Part shown: piece after piece, positions 23,601 through 27,196 of the stretch
How the letters are laid out: every line of letters starts with the position of its first letter
Position numbering within the stretch: position 1 is the first letter of the stretch
Source: Aquabacterium soli
Lineage (GTDB): Bacteria > Pseudomonadota > Gammaproteobacteria > Burkholderiales > Burkholderiaceae_C
Reading direction: 5' to 3'
DNA length: 64,000 bases
Assembly (NCBI RefSeq): GCF_003933735.1
Contig: NZ_RSED01000024.1
Coordinates: 1 to 64,000 of the forward strand
Position numbers and translations under genes: made by a program
The notes under the pieces: model-generated
Seen by the model: only the letters and a program-made list of their open reading frames with translations
Told to the model about the DNA's origin: nothing
Databases searched by the model: none

Positions 23601-23700
23601 TCTTGCCGATCAGGCCTTCCTTTTTCTGAGTGACCGGGGATGCCGAGCGCGGGCCCTTGGGGTTGGTGTGCTTGCGGCCTGATTTTCCACGGTGACTCAT
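1..23700 (-). CDS. Giant LEPR-XLL repeat protein with RTX, propeller and beta-helix modules (C terminus off window)
   Basis: One frame is open from ATG 23,700 to the left edge, at least 7,900 codons. The frame at bases 1-3 is the start frame, and every stretch I translated between stays in it. GGAAAG lies six bases before the ATG. Residues 58-65 read LEPRLLLS, the signature of LEPR-XLL giant repeat proteins, after a basic leader. Then follow (residues): an Ala/Gly/Val-rich beta-repeat filament to about 5,500, RTX repeats 5,530-5,860, a propeller-like block 5,900-6,335, a beta-helix to 6,825, a jelly-roll-like module to 7,020, then Kre9/KNH-like plus beta-helix units to the edge. By family it should be a secreted or surface protein, perhaps an adhesin or matrix component; type I secretion is inferred from the RTX repeats, since the C terminus and transporter genes are not here. 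The substrate or partner is unknown. Confidence 0.93.
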   Translation of the reverse strand, partial: MSHRGKSGRKHTNPKGPRSASPVTQKKEGLIGKILDRLLSGDEASAPPLRKRPVVESLEPRLLLSTSPLPQPTFNDTLGYDGTLSLGAINAVLEVVDTGAPNLTLRLRDGGNILGQKTLDHDVRVAFTGSVFSDKLTLNLNYTDADGNPAFSPWSIKLDFDGGTDVPLLTDDQLIIQSGGPHTYQAGGLFVTSTDDILFGGALRATGDVDLQSAEKIDLQAGSSLQARDIRLAAVVNTTGGLAGTDIQANAAATVTLQGATLAGRNIGIDATNTITLNSQDEEFFNGQVKLGAVDANATATITLAGANVITATGTLALDANNTVTTILATAPDNTANATNKDAAVAVTHVNSAASVRVGGASSLNATGALTVASNSTVNAQTHADGGAGAQAGSAAGGTVAVAVIGGDTKAEIADTASLTGGTVTVSAQSSRTIDTQAKSTKGGATSGGGTPTTGTTTLQQQNAQTSDGSMTLAAAVAVTTVTGDSIVQVSTSGALNSGGALALTATSNVSGPTGGLTTVANGQNTTAGGNGIAAAVAINNLNAASQVLLTGGGSFSATGGVIGLATFNSALSGAQATSGAGAKGVGVAGALAINAGVTKAEAVLGATATITLSGNTSLSLKSALTTSDTAKAQALVTAGNNTTGVGASVAINVVDAVSRAVLDTGSRLTGANSAVALDAVSNNTVVTDVDGGAAGGTAISPAAAVTVANLDTLAEVRNSAQGLSVQSLALHADHTGTATTTADGAAQGADLALGMGLAFSSVVDTTHALLDRSATVGGVVNVKADSKQSSSSAAKASAKGGKQDDGSQDGQVDQQTGAQRGVGNTTAAGRGGRGSQAAGATPQAQTASTSGSASGSSSVNVAGAVAVNIGQTDAKASIGAGRTVTATGAAAIQSTADTDASATADGLATSPSSGTGVGAAVAINVGDVSNSALIGGGASLTAAGVTLSADGPTAAAQSVFGATTTAGAGGGDVGVAGSVAINVGKSRTTAQVAAGATVASTGAGAVTVKAGSNVQDKAEAKPKNDAQGQKVGIGASVAINVADDITRAAVESTGAVTSGGALSVNAAGKSSVVTTAEGGAAGGVAIVPVAAITVANLDTVAEVLGTGAFTGQGVVTIGATHEGTAATTATGKATGNDAAIGASVAVSTVTDTTRAMLDRNASTIGALNVLAASTQASTSTAKASTKGGQSDSQGGDQQGVDNQNAGQRKSGDSAATSRGSRDSTAAGSTPKAATADKDGQSSGSSSVSVAGAVAVDIATTRTQAQIGNALTGRTVSAGGAVTVKATADTDASAVADGSAVIEGNGNGSGGSGAGIGAAVAIAVGDVVKHAVIGQGSSVTGQGISVSAELSTAGAQDVFNAQATSGAGGGSVGVAGSLAITVGGVETLAEIDTGASLTLTGGGALNLKAASNTSDKAEAKPKGNAQGEKVGIGASVAIGVVDDTTHAWVDSTATVANAGSASITADSKNTTVTTAEGGAGGGVGIVPVAAVTVANLDTIAEVLGTGNFTSTGAVAINATHAGTATTTATGKATGDDAAIGASVAVGIANDTTQARLDRSATVGSLAIAAASTQASSSTAKASTTGGKSDSANNQDGVDKQNAGQRAQGDKVASDRGNRQSGAAGATPKAQTADKSGSNSNSPSSVSVAGAVAVNLGTSSTEASIGNALTGRTVVSTGAVSVKATADTDGSAVADGTAVVNSQGGGNGGNSGVGVGAAVAINAVDVVNTAFVGNNSSVTSNGLTVSADGPTAGAQHVFSATSTSGAGGGSVGVAGSLAINVVTVDTQARLGSGATIVQTGGGSVTLKAGSNSSDTAQAKPQGLAQGSSVGIGASVAINVVDEITRAAVENTASVTGAGGIAITADSKNAIVTKADGGAGSQGGNDTDVSIVPVAAVTVANLDTIAEVLGTGGFSTTGALSITATHAGTATTTATGKSTGNDAAIGASVGVGVVTDTTRALLDRSTTAGGAIGVNATSQQATNTTAKASVSGGQKKSSSGNANGVDDQKDGQRSIGDKVATERGARSSGNATDNPSAATAKTDSEGSGGSDTVAVAAAVVVNVADSSTTAATGAGRTITSGGVLSVNAVANTDASADADGAAVGAGSAGVGVAVAINVADVTHSATIGASNVIQAQGLSVTATTGGGEATPEFAFVAKSKSGAGADDVGVAGSLSINLVDVNSTAAVAGSASVQLGGGALTVRATQNTRSTAEATPEGTGAVAGSVGVGASVALNRVDTVTRAAVENGATLSGTAGAVTVEAAGAHNVKTLAKNGAGGGGGDVGVGAAVALSLTDHQKTALLGSGSALSATGNVSVHAAHASAAQNEADSEGSGSSVGVGASVGINVLKDTVSATAARSVTTAGSIAVASEVVAGSTNVIKASAQGNKGSGRSADDEADNQVNNNPNNGGDKQLPSAQSNVDSANSDSSSESSSESADVGVAAAVGVTSHTVSNTASVAGTAQLSSTAAAASVTATADVDASNLPQGSALDADTTTAIGAAVGVTAADVSNRATVAGGASVSGTDVTVSASTPAGGSSDFKTWALAAGGGEDNGLAGSVAINHINYLTEAQVAGGAQLTASNTLNVTATSTIGIQAVAGGAGVGEDVGVGVAVAIGIVNNDTLATVGNGAELNARGATQVKATAAVNPLAIPLGDIPLLPDSVSLTSVAAGFGASQGDAGVAGSLVVNVFNLDTRATLGEDVLVNQDVASPLATQHVTVQATDTTKIVSVAGAAAGAFGSSGVAVAAGVDVGVLNKNTRATVGRGSQIGARGNVNVGATSDEDIVSVAASAGASGSAAIGGSVSVYVVDADTHATLLDGTAGDAGAAVVAEGNVGVIANGSFTLDQVAGNVAIGSDAGIGLSNTTLVHNDVVEARVGSYTDVTTRGGTGLSVLATSSEDLVTIAAGGSGGGTAGVAGSAVVNILNETTRATVGDGAEITARTNVGGAPTPDVQVKASDITDIVAVGGSVSVGGTAGVGAGVSVGKFNKNTQASIGSAVTADVQGDIVVDARTLENVTSVAAAGAGGGTAGVAGSAGVLVLDVVTRAFIGDDPDVAGASLGAGDVHAQGSISIAADDYLDETNVAGSIGVGGTVGIGAAVGVPVVNKRVEAFVGAGAKVTADGQSAIDVATGNFSVGYEAAPEKPANVDVKNGNRPTKDSARFGPSQKAGLLDSDHDGTDDRGNDPLFSSVREAALAKQQGFRGLAISATNRDSVKNIVLSGGGAGVAAVSVAAGVNVFNTTASAYIGQGADVNASTAGANSAQSVLVGAGNDFYHLEVAGSVAVAASAGIAPAVGVSVIDLRTNAYIADAAKVNARNDIAVDAHAAENILLVSAGIGGGVAGVGGAISVPVINNITQAYIGQNARVSAGGDVAVLASDDTKVFVLSGAVGAGVAGIGASVGVTSLTKATSATIWGGAHVDALGANTGISGVLDGTANGTSSFNSGVAHGVIVQATTNEDVKHIAIAAGAGVVGIAGGVAITLIDSDTTASIEANAQINQTNGNAGASQQQGVTVRAANRVETFSFAGSLAGGLVGIAGAVDVGSVKNDTRAVVRGGAAIAARGKVAVGAHHLDYNRGFTLSAGGGFVGVAASVSVWSLGTQLSGGYQNNSNQSDNALRGGGGRADQQLSSQAGTESNRVGDLLGGYSSGNQGDSRTNANERIGVINQGAGSAVKSKGPSASTLQKLIDGTGIPLPQGTQAIVEAGASITSGGDITIDATDRSDAKFIVGAAGGGFVGVGAGVGVLNIANNARASSSGTLNAGGNIRINSVLQEKADQFTAAFGGGFVGLGASVSVMTVTSTSQAFVGNNGIVGSANNLDILASGNQQFSAMTMGGTVGAVAIGASFTRISVGNGSAADVQANIGANAEIGQSGSVGNVRVQASSVISTTLETKALAGGIVAGSFNFAFADIKPDVRAFIGEGAKVTTTGNIGVYAGTDHYAKTDVLSLTIGGAAGGLSLAYSTIDPDLYATVAGSIHAGGSLSVVAGHNVDPLTLQAIQHGGSSPGAYSMAEAPSVAVFSANASLARSYSTADVNAGIGSGADINVNGAVTLRADGVNVAKARGKGFNISLAGFSLLNAESKASGSNQATVGTDATIDGGSLQVVANGVDHAKSEDDSTNLSGLGSIGYSRATATVAPTVKAQIGEGVEVTTTGNVAVQAESITDGDAIANSVSASLGGAFGMVSAESNITPTVSATVASSAGNATRIAAGGAVSVEAKHGSPVSLSDGTLSGLNTGNDTLSTAQPHGLSTGDRIQYQTNGNAAVGGLVADRTYGVIVIDGTTVKLGNPFVSKDVSDAYDTIRFLAPHNLSTGDRLIYGFGPDGTGSTPTTIGGLVNGTAYYVRVIDSMTVKLGTSQAQVTQASKSFQPADVNPNTEVFTLTGHGFADGAAVTYRGPRTARFFGSAVDDTNEQLFIGAAPNDFQTGDRITYNVTGVDGKPAVAVGGLSNGASYYVYRVSADTIKLSVDPIENDGEDVFINLTRSEAADISQHSLVRFGEKAIGNLTDGKTYYVKRLDANTFQLAETSGGPAINVATAGVAGTQYIGVEGIDLTAQGVAGQHWLARDLTGALAGTQRLSGAGGIVGGSGPFGIDGVSYAKGIGPSFALLVAGAGADATVNMKPTVSATIGAAATVTAEGHITVSTEVYGNADTDAGVTTGAVVGTLGKSEVRVNFVQNAQTTIGAGATVHAGGNLSVTTENRHVATGSAYAGGGSAGVSLTGADAIVDARPTTLTTIGDNANLHADGDITLSARLGAKGKMVADSVAYSGLGSGGSTYSFWALGNAADDFNSPTYEIKVLVNNGAVVRAERKLTVQALLDETDIKARAEASAASAFYSDPDSNARAFVKTLSLVDVKAGARLTGVNRLDVLVKAEGAAIDAYAYSDGGSLFGGPDANAYAYHRAATRVLAEAGAVFASKDLNVEAIVQNVPRTARGDAVGFTLNPFDQPSFDAYRDQDWSRHITFNADVVLMAAPTPRLVVDANGNIVEAVGVTASVDATRIVVDNIDNNGKVGKARFAANAITVGNLPILGVIDGDQGTLTVEHSFETVEILNYSAKDLWVQGINPIDRTGRAKVDVEVDLRSYFFDIVHSYTPTRIDILNLGTTGAADVYLHGLIDNPIGTTNVTASRGDVWGTSLGTTRSNIVNIVAATNVGLVPPINFGQFSIGRVEIELVQSQGRPTDLTLTAGGNAYVGLRLLQRDNSGVAPVLKVGTFQTGGDSDIIVREARRQTTLTNTPSGYLVDVTETNPWAGGSTTAAYANHFKPDGGGPVFAPPLGIFGSGSTLINHLARFDLIKAGGNIKVVGAYTTTRIDILANTDITGAGHIDVDTNGDVTLVEIVGDLRAGRITSDANDVTLTAAAGIKDALADAEPDVEGNTLTLTALAGSIGTYLNDLEVDSQNSVAGGTLIANATSDVYVWETRGSLLVEQVASSTGDVRLTTTDARSTGDDIQVGQGHSILAFLGAITLQAGDNINVNGEVRTSGRRLTFRVDYRNNDEQGGFLSTRGVLQGGGILMEGDEDDDTLDVTGHSIVTRGYGHGGNDNLVGGTQGDELYGGEGTDRIDGREGDDLIVAGNGVGDILFGGSGNDTVYGSPEGSNADPDFTDTTRFGDVIDGGEGDDLIHGQGGADDIRGGAGQDWIDGGSGNDLIRGGAGADTIYGHLGNDVIYGFDDPANSSTDDAALDNLYGEWGDDIIHGGAGSDAIDGGFGNDVIFGRAGNDIIRTGFGANTVDGGDGDDAIYGSDDGSDVIDGGGGDDRIWGYAGNDVIDGNRGKDIIDAGAGDDLVSGGAGADVIVGGAGHDTLYGHSANGSGDDNAVDHLYGDFGTGKDEAGSGNDRLYGQGGNDLLFGEGGDDYIAGTSGFNQTEGSGGTSNVIDFGDSSDTVSFVAGVPTAAPALKAIDYTLSRAALQLPDGMVQRGRWADLGGTADGDGLSGTGGFSSDPVVAVSGTAQYVAWTDTRTGTPQIIVAKLQNGVWTRLGGVASGSVLGAGASGNLAASFDPSIVIDGTGAPIVVWTAEHNGLRDIRAARFDAATQTWVALGGSLTTGGLSNTGIAESARVVMTANGPVVVWLNGAADAKSIHARIFTGGSWTEIGAGSATGTGLGGGLPAFDVEDLAVASDGNRVAVAWSQDFGDVRQIYLKEYTGGTAGSWAAVAGSASGSGVSGVLGSSLEGVITHNATPSVTYFQGRLFVAWQTFADQGTALAVASYSNTAVRTLTVHDTFGLAYGHDVPAQPQLTAGGNALRLVWLREPDNGITSDLYVRLWNGSHFVEEVPTEASGAGASITGRNASDLAVATDASGRTIVVWQDNQNGEPEVYARGMTATIGRTFVADASQGTTVQSILDGNDLGAGDAIIVIGQHGNVSIAANDAGVAIYGSPGSSLGTVSVAAGADNVLLSRVTVDGVITVNGANNFTVTESELSGVVLNGGSGAQILYSQILDRTRGSAVVVNGAVTNALIDHSQLSGLRILPLNGQGAVNLTVSNNRITTDGTALSVGVAASGRIRDNVLSGQQIGLDLANVFTGLIDGNTITGAAIGVRHDTVATLAGNTITGNTVGIRTTVGGTTQGLGFTTGSQANVIENNDTGIVAVNAQFQLQTLRNNTIGVSGSGIIGGGSLELANVFEGNQRGVTAFTGLVQYSRFTANDIAVDVTAAMKGLKIWHNIFDSNTRYGVLLSGTSDIRIYQNTFYARTGDNIHLEKVSSNIEIQGNILWAEGGYDIYVANDSQAGFYSDYNNLYKTGHGRLVYWTKDFLDVLDWQADVARYDLHSIGATVVNPDWAKPAFVDLARGDLRLFDTTAGLRFTSSSIEASNAALDQSVPPHYGPNLLANGSFENGTTGWSVNAGGGVKGSSPGAYDGAQFYAPGSIEQGFATQTINLLNAGFSAALLDSGLQDISFGGRLRTGATDPRDAGSITVKFLDAGGNLIRQQVLNALNTADRWELVSGRVAIPTGARFAEFRFDADRNAGSENTVVLDSAFVYAVADAYAPNLGAWGAGNHEPGDPTARKIMLRFPDLYTDWEKNEPLAIRWETVNNTSNSPVRIDLIQDTPDGPKFVTNIVASTIDDGEFVWIPGNHGIDFGTKGLRIQVSLVQAPEVIDRSQENFSVPEDGTNYYVDDQSNTGDAYTPNGWGDNRHTGKTPDAPKPNPVNVFRAYDLKAGDTLYIDTGNYPMIDPIAVSGSQDVSLMAGPGMGRDEGFTITGPVDVSQIARLFPAIPGDKTRPLIYLNDADFVSINHLTLENAHRGIYATNNSDSFSASYITASGHTQDGIWVQGASPFGDFDHLASFNNGGHGVYIEGAIDTLTRSTAYGNAKTGFTVTGRVNAAVENIAHTNNDWGFAFTGSGAALIQRNTAYGNRAGLYVYNNVSGTVTTIGGADLALGNGNLVFNNRDVGIQAEQGVLVAGNTVYGHKATNAWGISARYGATVQSNVVFNNTQGVYVHDGAVLMNRVYANTGTGIESSISDTIGNTVYSNAIGLRLTDTNWARENTARNNIVYANTEHAVLISGDKLTFINNTVYQAVGDAVRLDNAANVRLYNNVLGAVTGSAIVVNANSQIGFASDYNLFIPSAAGSVGVWQGTARGTLAAWRAAAFTDANSLTGNPHFADIDGADNVLGYVNAANDGRDDDFHEASLYGGFRSGSGLAPVVGPNGLPVVVAPTAVVNIAVQSPLIDRGRAVDDYSNEPAPNGGYINIGAYGNTAQAGRSPGQYITVLSPNGGERIGQNSTAEIRWRSFGFTGNVNIEYRGAGQASFVTLAANEANDGSWNWLVDGGVFAPAANYEIRITSVSTPAIVDTSDAQFEVLSPIHYYYVNDGALTGDEYTTAVGNDANDGLTPDKPKASIRSVLDTYDLNPGDIILVDTGNYLLGTNIFIVTQDSGVVIRGAVNGLTTLDRGNTNA
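2640..3230 (-). other. Jelly-roll, carbohydrate-binding-like module
   Basis: The module opens with NLLANGSFENGTTGW and continues through FGGRLRTGATDP and RWELVSGRVAIPTGARFAEF. The N..NG.FE.G..GW opening is typical of CBM4/9-like and DUF642-like jelly rolls. Carbohydrate binding is an inference from that similarity. Confidence 0.6.
3230..4690 (-). other. Right-handed parallel beta-helix domain
   Basis: About 480 residues of short coils with a regular N-asparagine/valine ladder (segments such as NNRITTDGTALSVGVAASGR, VIENNDTGIVAVNAQFQL and IRIYQNTFYARTGDNIHLE) match the PbH1/pectate-lyase-like pattern of right-handed parallel beta-helices. Such folds often bind or cleave polysaccharides, but I cannot identify catalytic residues. 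Confidence 0.7.
4690..5990 (-). repeat. Seven-repeat propeller-like block
   Basis: Seven segments of about 55-65 residues share the pattern P.[VL]....G....VW.......I....[WF]....W. Examples are APIVVWTAEHNGLRDIRAAR, GRLFVAWQTFADQG and GRTIVVWQDNQNGEPEVYAR. Seven consecutive Trp-containing four-strand units suggest a seven-bladed beta-propeller, resembling sialidase/BNR-like or lectin-like propellers. This is a fold inference from repeat count and pattern only. Confidence 0.65.
6121..7105 (-). repeat. Internal RTX calcium-binding nonapeptide block
   Basis: About 27 glycine- and aspartate-rich nonapeptides of the type GG.G.D.[LI]. run through roughly 330 residues (about 5,530-5,860), for example GGSGNDTVYG, GGAGQDWIDG and GEGGDDYIAG. 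RTX repeats bind calcium and fold into a parallel beta-roll after type I secretion. Here the block is internal, with over 2,000 residues after it. Confidence 0.93.
10110..10960 (-). repeat. Four YYV...T.KL modules
   Basis: Within the giant protein the pattern GL.NG..YYV...D..T.KL recurs four times (examples: GLVNGTAYYVRVIDSMTVKL, GLSNGASYYVYRVSADTIKL), separated by segments such as HNLSTGDRLIYGF. The spacing is irregular, about 40-60 residues. They interrupt the Ala/Gly-rich filament and are likely small beta domains. The function is unknown. Confidence 0.75.
16440..21300 (-). repeat. Four (perhaps five) tandem ~397-residue repeats in the filament
   Basis: Copies are anchored by a polar linker (GQR..G...A..RG.R.S) whose coding sequence recurs near 17,668, 18,883, 20,074 and 21,240, spaced 1,215, 1,191 and 1,165 bases. 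A degenerate polar linker lies near 16,450-16,560. Each unit holds about eight short beta-type segments of the form GVGVAVAIN followed by V.....A.V..GA. The linkers are rich in Ser, Asp, Gln and Gly and break an otherwise Ala/Val/Gly-rich chain. The copies are clearly related but diverged, so the duplications are not recent. Confidence 0.8.
23506..23529 (-). other. LEPR-XLL N-terminal motif
   Basis: Residues 58-65 of the giant protein read LEPRLLLS, preceded by a Lys/Arg-rich stretch and KRPVVES. This short motif marks the N terminus of a family of very large repeat proteins. A role in export or processing is plausible but unproven. It fixes the reading frame and supports the start at 23,700. 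Confidence 0.9.
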
Positions 23701-23750
23701 GGTGATCTTTCCAAGATTCCAGTGAGCACCCCGCCCTGAAGTTCCAGCAT

Positions 23751-23772
23751 CCGCCCTCTGGGCAAAGGGCGG
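23751..23772 (-). promoter_or_regulatory. Leader hairpin of the giant gene
   Basis: CCGCCCT and AGGGCGG form a perfect 7-bp stem around an 8-base loop, 50 bases before the start codon of the giant gene. There is no U tract, so it is probably a leader structure and not a terminator. Confidence 0.35.
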
Positions 23773-24149
23773 CACGGCGCAGGTTCAGCCGGCGATCCCA
23801 TGACAGGAGGACCGCGCGGACAGGGACGGAGTGCGATTTTCGTGAACATATGCCGCTTACACGTTTTAAGACATCCCTAACATATTGACTTGCGGACAGT
23901 TGTGTCCTGCGCCGCGGCGCTTTGCGTCGCCATCTTGGATCGCCAGAACGGGGCCGGCGGAGGCACCCCGGGCCCCGTGGTCTATCCTGTGGGCCTGAAC
24001 AGCCTGCGAAACCCGCTGCCGCCCGCCATGCGACGCACGCCGCCAAGCCACCCCTGCGGCCTTCCACACGTGCACGGGCCCGCGAAGTTCCTAGAATCCA
24101 GACATCGGGATGCCGTTGGGCGCCCCAAACGCCACAAAGGCACGCACGC
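23773..24149. promoter_or_regulatory. Divergent intergenic region between the giant gene and maeB
   Basis: No gene is supported here. An AT-rich pocket at about 23,835-23,900, with CATATG, TTTTAAG and CATATTGACTT, stands out from the GC-rich surroundings and is the likely promoter zone of the leftward giant gene. TAGAAT at about 24,091-24,096 is a possible -10 for maeB, without a convincing -35. Confidence 0.4.
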
Positions 24150-26447
24150 ATGACGACCACCCCCGAACAAAAACGCGCCGAGCTCAAGAAGGCCGCCCTC
24201 GAGTACCACGAGTTCCCCACCCCCGGCAAACTCGCCATCAGCGCCACCAAGCAGCTCACCAACCAGCGCGACCTGGCGCTGGCCTACTCGCCCGGCGTCG
24301 CCGCGCCCTGCGAGGAGATCGTCGAGAACCCGGCCAACGCCTTCAAATACACCAGCCGGGGCAACCTGGTGGCCGTGATCACCAACGGCACCGCCGTGCT
24401 GGGCCTGGGCGACATCGGCCCGCTGGCGGCCAAGCCCGTGATGGAGGGCAAGGCCGTCCTGTTCAAGAAGTTCGCCGACATCGATGTGTTCGACATCGAG
24501 ATCAATGAGAAGGACCCGGACAAGCTGGTCGACATCATCGCCAGCCTGGAGCCCACCTTCGGCGGCATCAACCTGGAAGACATCAAGGCCCCGGACTGCT
24601 TCTACGTCGAGCGCAAGCTGCGCGAGCGCATGAACATCCCCGTGTTCCACGATGACCAGCACGGCACGGCCATCGTGGTGGGCGCCGCCATGCTGAACGG
24701 ACTGAAGGTGGTCGGCAAGGACATCAAGAATGTCAAGCTGGTGACCTCCGGCGCGGGTGCCGCCGCCCTGGCCTGCCTCACCCTGCTGGTCAAGCTGGGC
24801 GTGCCGCGCGAGAACATTTGGGTGACGGACCTGGCCGGCGTGGTCTACGAAGGCCGTGTCGAGCTGATGGACCCGGACAAGGCGGCGTTCGCACAGAAGA
24901 CCGAGCAGCGCAAGCTGACCGAGGTGATCGAGGGCGCCGACATCTTCCTGGGCCTGTCGGCCGGGGGCGTTCTCAAGGCGGACATGGTGGCCAAGATGGC
25001 CGCCAAGCCCATCATCTTCGCGCTGGCCAATCCCAACCCCGAGATCCTGCCCGAGGATGTGAAGGCCGTGCGCGACGACGCCATCATGGCCACCGGCCGC
25101 ACGGATTACCCCAACCAGGTCAACAACGTCCTGTGCTTCCCGTACATCTTCCGCGGCGCGCTGGATTCGGGCTCGACCACCATCACCGACGAGATGGAGA
25201 TCGCGGCGGTGCACGCCATCGCCGAGCTGGCCCAGGCCGAGCAGAACGACGTGGTGGCTGCGGCCTACGCGGGCGTGACCCTGAGCTTCGGCCCCGAGTA
25301 CCTGATCCCCAAGCCGTTCGATCCGCGCCTGATGATGAAGATCGCGCCGGCCGTGGCACTGGCGGCGGACCACTCCGGCGTGGCCACCCGCCCCATCAAG
25401 GATTACGTGGCCTACGGCGAGAAGCTGCAGAGCTTCGTGTACGCCTCGGGCACCACGATGAAGCCCATCTTCAGCGTGGCCAAGCGCGCCAAGAACAAGC
25501 GCATCGCCTACGCCGAAGGTGAGAACGAAGGCGTGCTGCGCGCCGCCCAGATCGTGGTCGACGAGGGCGTGGCCCGCCCCACCCTGATCGGCCGCCCGGC
25601 CGTGATCGAGCGCCGCCTGGAGACCATGGGCCTGCGCATCAAGCCGGGTGTCGACGTCGATCTGGTCAGCACCGAGAACGACCCGCGCTACCGCGACTAC
25701 TGGCAGACCTACCACCGCCTGGCCGACCGCAAGGGCGTGACCGAGCAGATGGCCAAGATCGAGATGCGCCGCCGCCTGACGCTGATCGGCTCGATGCTGC
25801 TGCACAAGGGCGAGGTCGACGGACTGATCTGCGGCACCTGGGGCTCGACCGCACTGCACCTGCATTACATCGATCAGGTGATCGGCAAGCGCCAGGGCGT
25901 CAAGACCTACGCGTCCATGACCGGCCTGATCCTGCCGGGCCGCACGGTGAACCTGCTGGACACCCACATCAACTACGACCCCACCGCCGAGCAGCTGGCC
26001 GAGATCACCATCATGGCCGCCGAGGAGATGATGCGCATGGGCCAGCCCCCGAAGGCCGCCCTGCTGTCGCACTCGAACTTCGGCTCGAGCAACCAGCCCT
26101 CGGCCCTGAAGATGCGCGAGGCCCTGGCCCTGATCCAGCAGCAGGCGCCCTGGCTGGAGGTCGATGGCGAGATGCACGGCGACACGGCGCTGGACGCCGC
26201 CTACCGCGGCCAGCTGATGCCCCGCAGCAGCCTGTCGGGCGAGGCCAACCTGCTGGTGTGCCCCAACATCGACGCGGCCAACATCGCCTACAACCTGCTG
26301 AAGGTGGCCTGCGGCAACAACATCGCCCTGGGCCCCGTGCTGCTGGGCGTGGCCAAGCCGGTGACCATCCTGACGCCTTCGGCCACCGTGCGCCGCATCG
26401 TCAACATGACGGCCATGACCGTCGCGGAAGCCAACGCCACGCGCTGA
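24150..26447 (+). CDS. maeB: NADP-dependent malic enzyme (MaeB type)
   Basis: This 765-residue protein catalyses oxidative decarboxylation of malate to pyruvate with NADP, a cytosolic anaplerotic and NADPH-supplying step. The malic domain fills residues 1 to about 430 ([15 protein letters not shown] near the N terminus, then [11 protein letters not shown] and the nucleotide-binding [12 protein letters not shown]). The rest is the phosphotransacetylase-like domain typical of MaeB ([38 protein letters not shown]). Length matches the family. I chose ATG 24,150, preceded by AAAGG, because homologues begin [11 protein letters not shown]-like; the longer frame upstream has no support. It stands alone, divergent from the giant gene. 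Confidence 0.95.
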   Translation: MTTTPEQKRAELKKAALEYHEFPTPGKLAISATKQLTNQRDLALAYSPGVAAPCEEIVENPANAFKYTSRGNLVAVITNGTAVLGLGDIGPLAAKPVMEGKAVLFKKFADIDVFDIEINEKDPDKLVDIIASLEPTFGGINLEDIKAPDCFYVERKLRERMNIPVFHDDQHGTAIVVGAAMLNGLKVVGKDIKNVKLVTSGAGAAALACLTLLVKLGVPRENIWVTDLAGVVYEGRVELMDPDKAAFAQKTEQRKLTEVIEGADIFLGLSAGGVLKADMVAKMAAKPIIFALANPNPEILPEDVKAVRDDAIMATGRTDYPNQVNNVLCFPYIFRGALDSGSTTITDEMEIAAVHAIAELAQAEQNDVVAAAYAGVTLSFGPEYLIPKPFDPRLMMKIAPAVALAADHSGVATRPIKDYVAYGEKLQSFVYASGTTMKPIFSVAKRAKNKRIAYAEGENEGVLRAAQIVVDEGVARPTLIGRPAVIERRLETMGLRIKPGVDVDLVSTENDPRYRDYWQTYHRLADRKGVTEQMAKIEMRRRLTLIGSMLLHKGEVDGLICGTWGSTALHLHYIDQVIGKRQGVKTYASMTGLILPGRTVNLLDTHINYDPTAEQLAEITIMAAEEMMRMGQPPKAALLSHSNFGSSNQPSALKMREALALIQQQAPWLEVDGEMHGDTALDAAYRGQLMPRSSLSGEANLLVCPNIDAANIAYNLLKVACGNNIALGPVLLGVAKPVTILTPSATVRRIVNMTAMTVAEANATR

Positions 26448-26529
26448 TTTCCGGCCGGCCAGGCGCCGGTGGTTTCCTGGGCGTGGCGCGCCAAAAGGCC
26501 CATGCCCAGGGCGTGCATCCGTCACGAAC

Positions 26530-26602
26530 GGGGGTTAACGCAAACTGTCAACCCCTGAGGCAAAGGCCCCTCGTCCCTCTTATTTCGGGACCGGGGCCCT
26601 TG
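26530..26602 (+). terminator. Double hairpin downstream of maeB
   Basis: GGGGTT/AACCCC (26,531-26,555) is followed by a long hairpin built on AAGGCCCC/GGGGCCCTT and an inner GTCCC/GGGAC (26,563-26,601), then GAGCTTTT. The position suits termination of maeB, though the T run is short and the stop codon lies over 80 bases upstream. Confidence 0.45.
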
Positions 26603-26628
26603 AGCTTTTGCGCCTATTTCAGTAGCAT
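26600..26628 (+). promoter_or_regulatory. Candidate sigma-70 promoter of the RNase gene
   Basis: TTGAGC (26,600-26,605) and TAGCAT (26,623-26,628) are separated by exactly 17 bases and lie 75 bases before the RNase start codon. It is a moderate match to the -35/-10 consensus. Confidence 0.45.
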
Positions 26629-26703
26629 TTCGGCTTTTACGGAACCCCGCACACGAGACACGAGGCTGGACCACACAGCCGCACGTCAGCACGCCACAGG
26701 ACC

Positions 26704-27153
26704 ATGACAGCGCACGTGACACAGAGGGAGCCACTGCACCGTCGCTTGCGCGGCATGCTGATTCCGGCCGTTGTCGCCGCCTTCACGGCGGTGGCCGCCC
26801 TGGTCCAACCCCTGCCTGCCCACGCGTTTTCGCGCACGGACACCACGGCCGAATCGGCCGGTGTGGTCGCCCTGTCAAACCTGCCCAAGCAGGCCCAGGA
26901 CACCCACCGCCGCATCCTGGCCGGAGGCCCGTTCCGGTTCGACAAGGACGGCACCGTGTTCGGCAACCGCGAACGGCAACTGCCCCGGCAAACCCGTGGT
27001 TACTACCGTGAATACACGGTGAGCACCCCGGGCGTGCGCCACCGCGGTGCCCGGCGCATCGTCTGCGGCGGGTCTGTTGTGCAAAGTCCGGAAACTTGTT
27101 TCTATACCCAGGATCACTACCAAAGCTTCCTGAAGATCGATCCTCGCCGCTGA
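26704..27153 (+). CDS. Secreted guanyl-specific ribonuclease, barnase/N1-T1 family
   Basis: This 149-residue protein has a signal peptide (residues 1 to about 41, ending PLPAHA). A complete microbial ribonuclease N1 domain follows, from about residue 60 on. Visible family motifs are DTHRRILAGGPF, VFGNRE, LPRQTRGYYREYTV and DHYQSF. By alignment with barnase the catalytic set is Glu103, an Arg of GARRIV (117-118) and His138, all present, so the enzyme should cleave RNA after G. Cys121 and Cys132 could form a disulfide after export. The start is the ATG at 26,704. The next gene is a barstar-like inhibitor, which fits protection against enzyme remaining in the cytosol. Confidence 0.93.
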   Translation: MTAHVTQREPLHRRLRGMLIPAVVAAFTAVAALVQPLPAHAFSRTDTTAESAGVVALSNLPKQAQDTHRRILAGGPFRFDKDGTVFGNRERQLPRQTRGYYREYTVSTPGVRHRGARRIVCGGSVVQSPETCFYTQDHYQSFLKIDPRR

Positions 27154-27196
27154 GTCTGGTTTTTTCTTCTTCTAGCCGCCGACCCTGATCCCATCC

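Noticed and set aside
23982-26525. Leftward 847-codon open frame opposite maeB
   Set aside because: Antisense of a clearly recognised malic enzyme; the product is His/Val/Gly/Leu-rich noise with no ribosome site.
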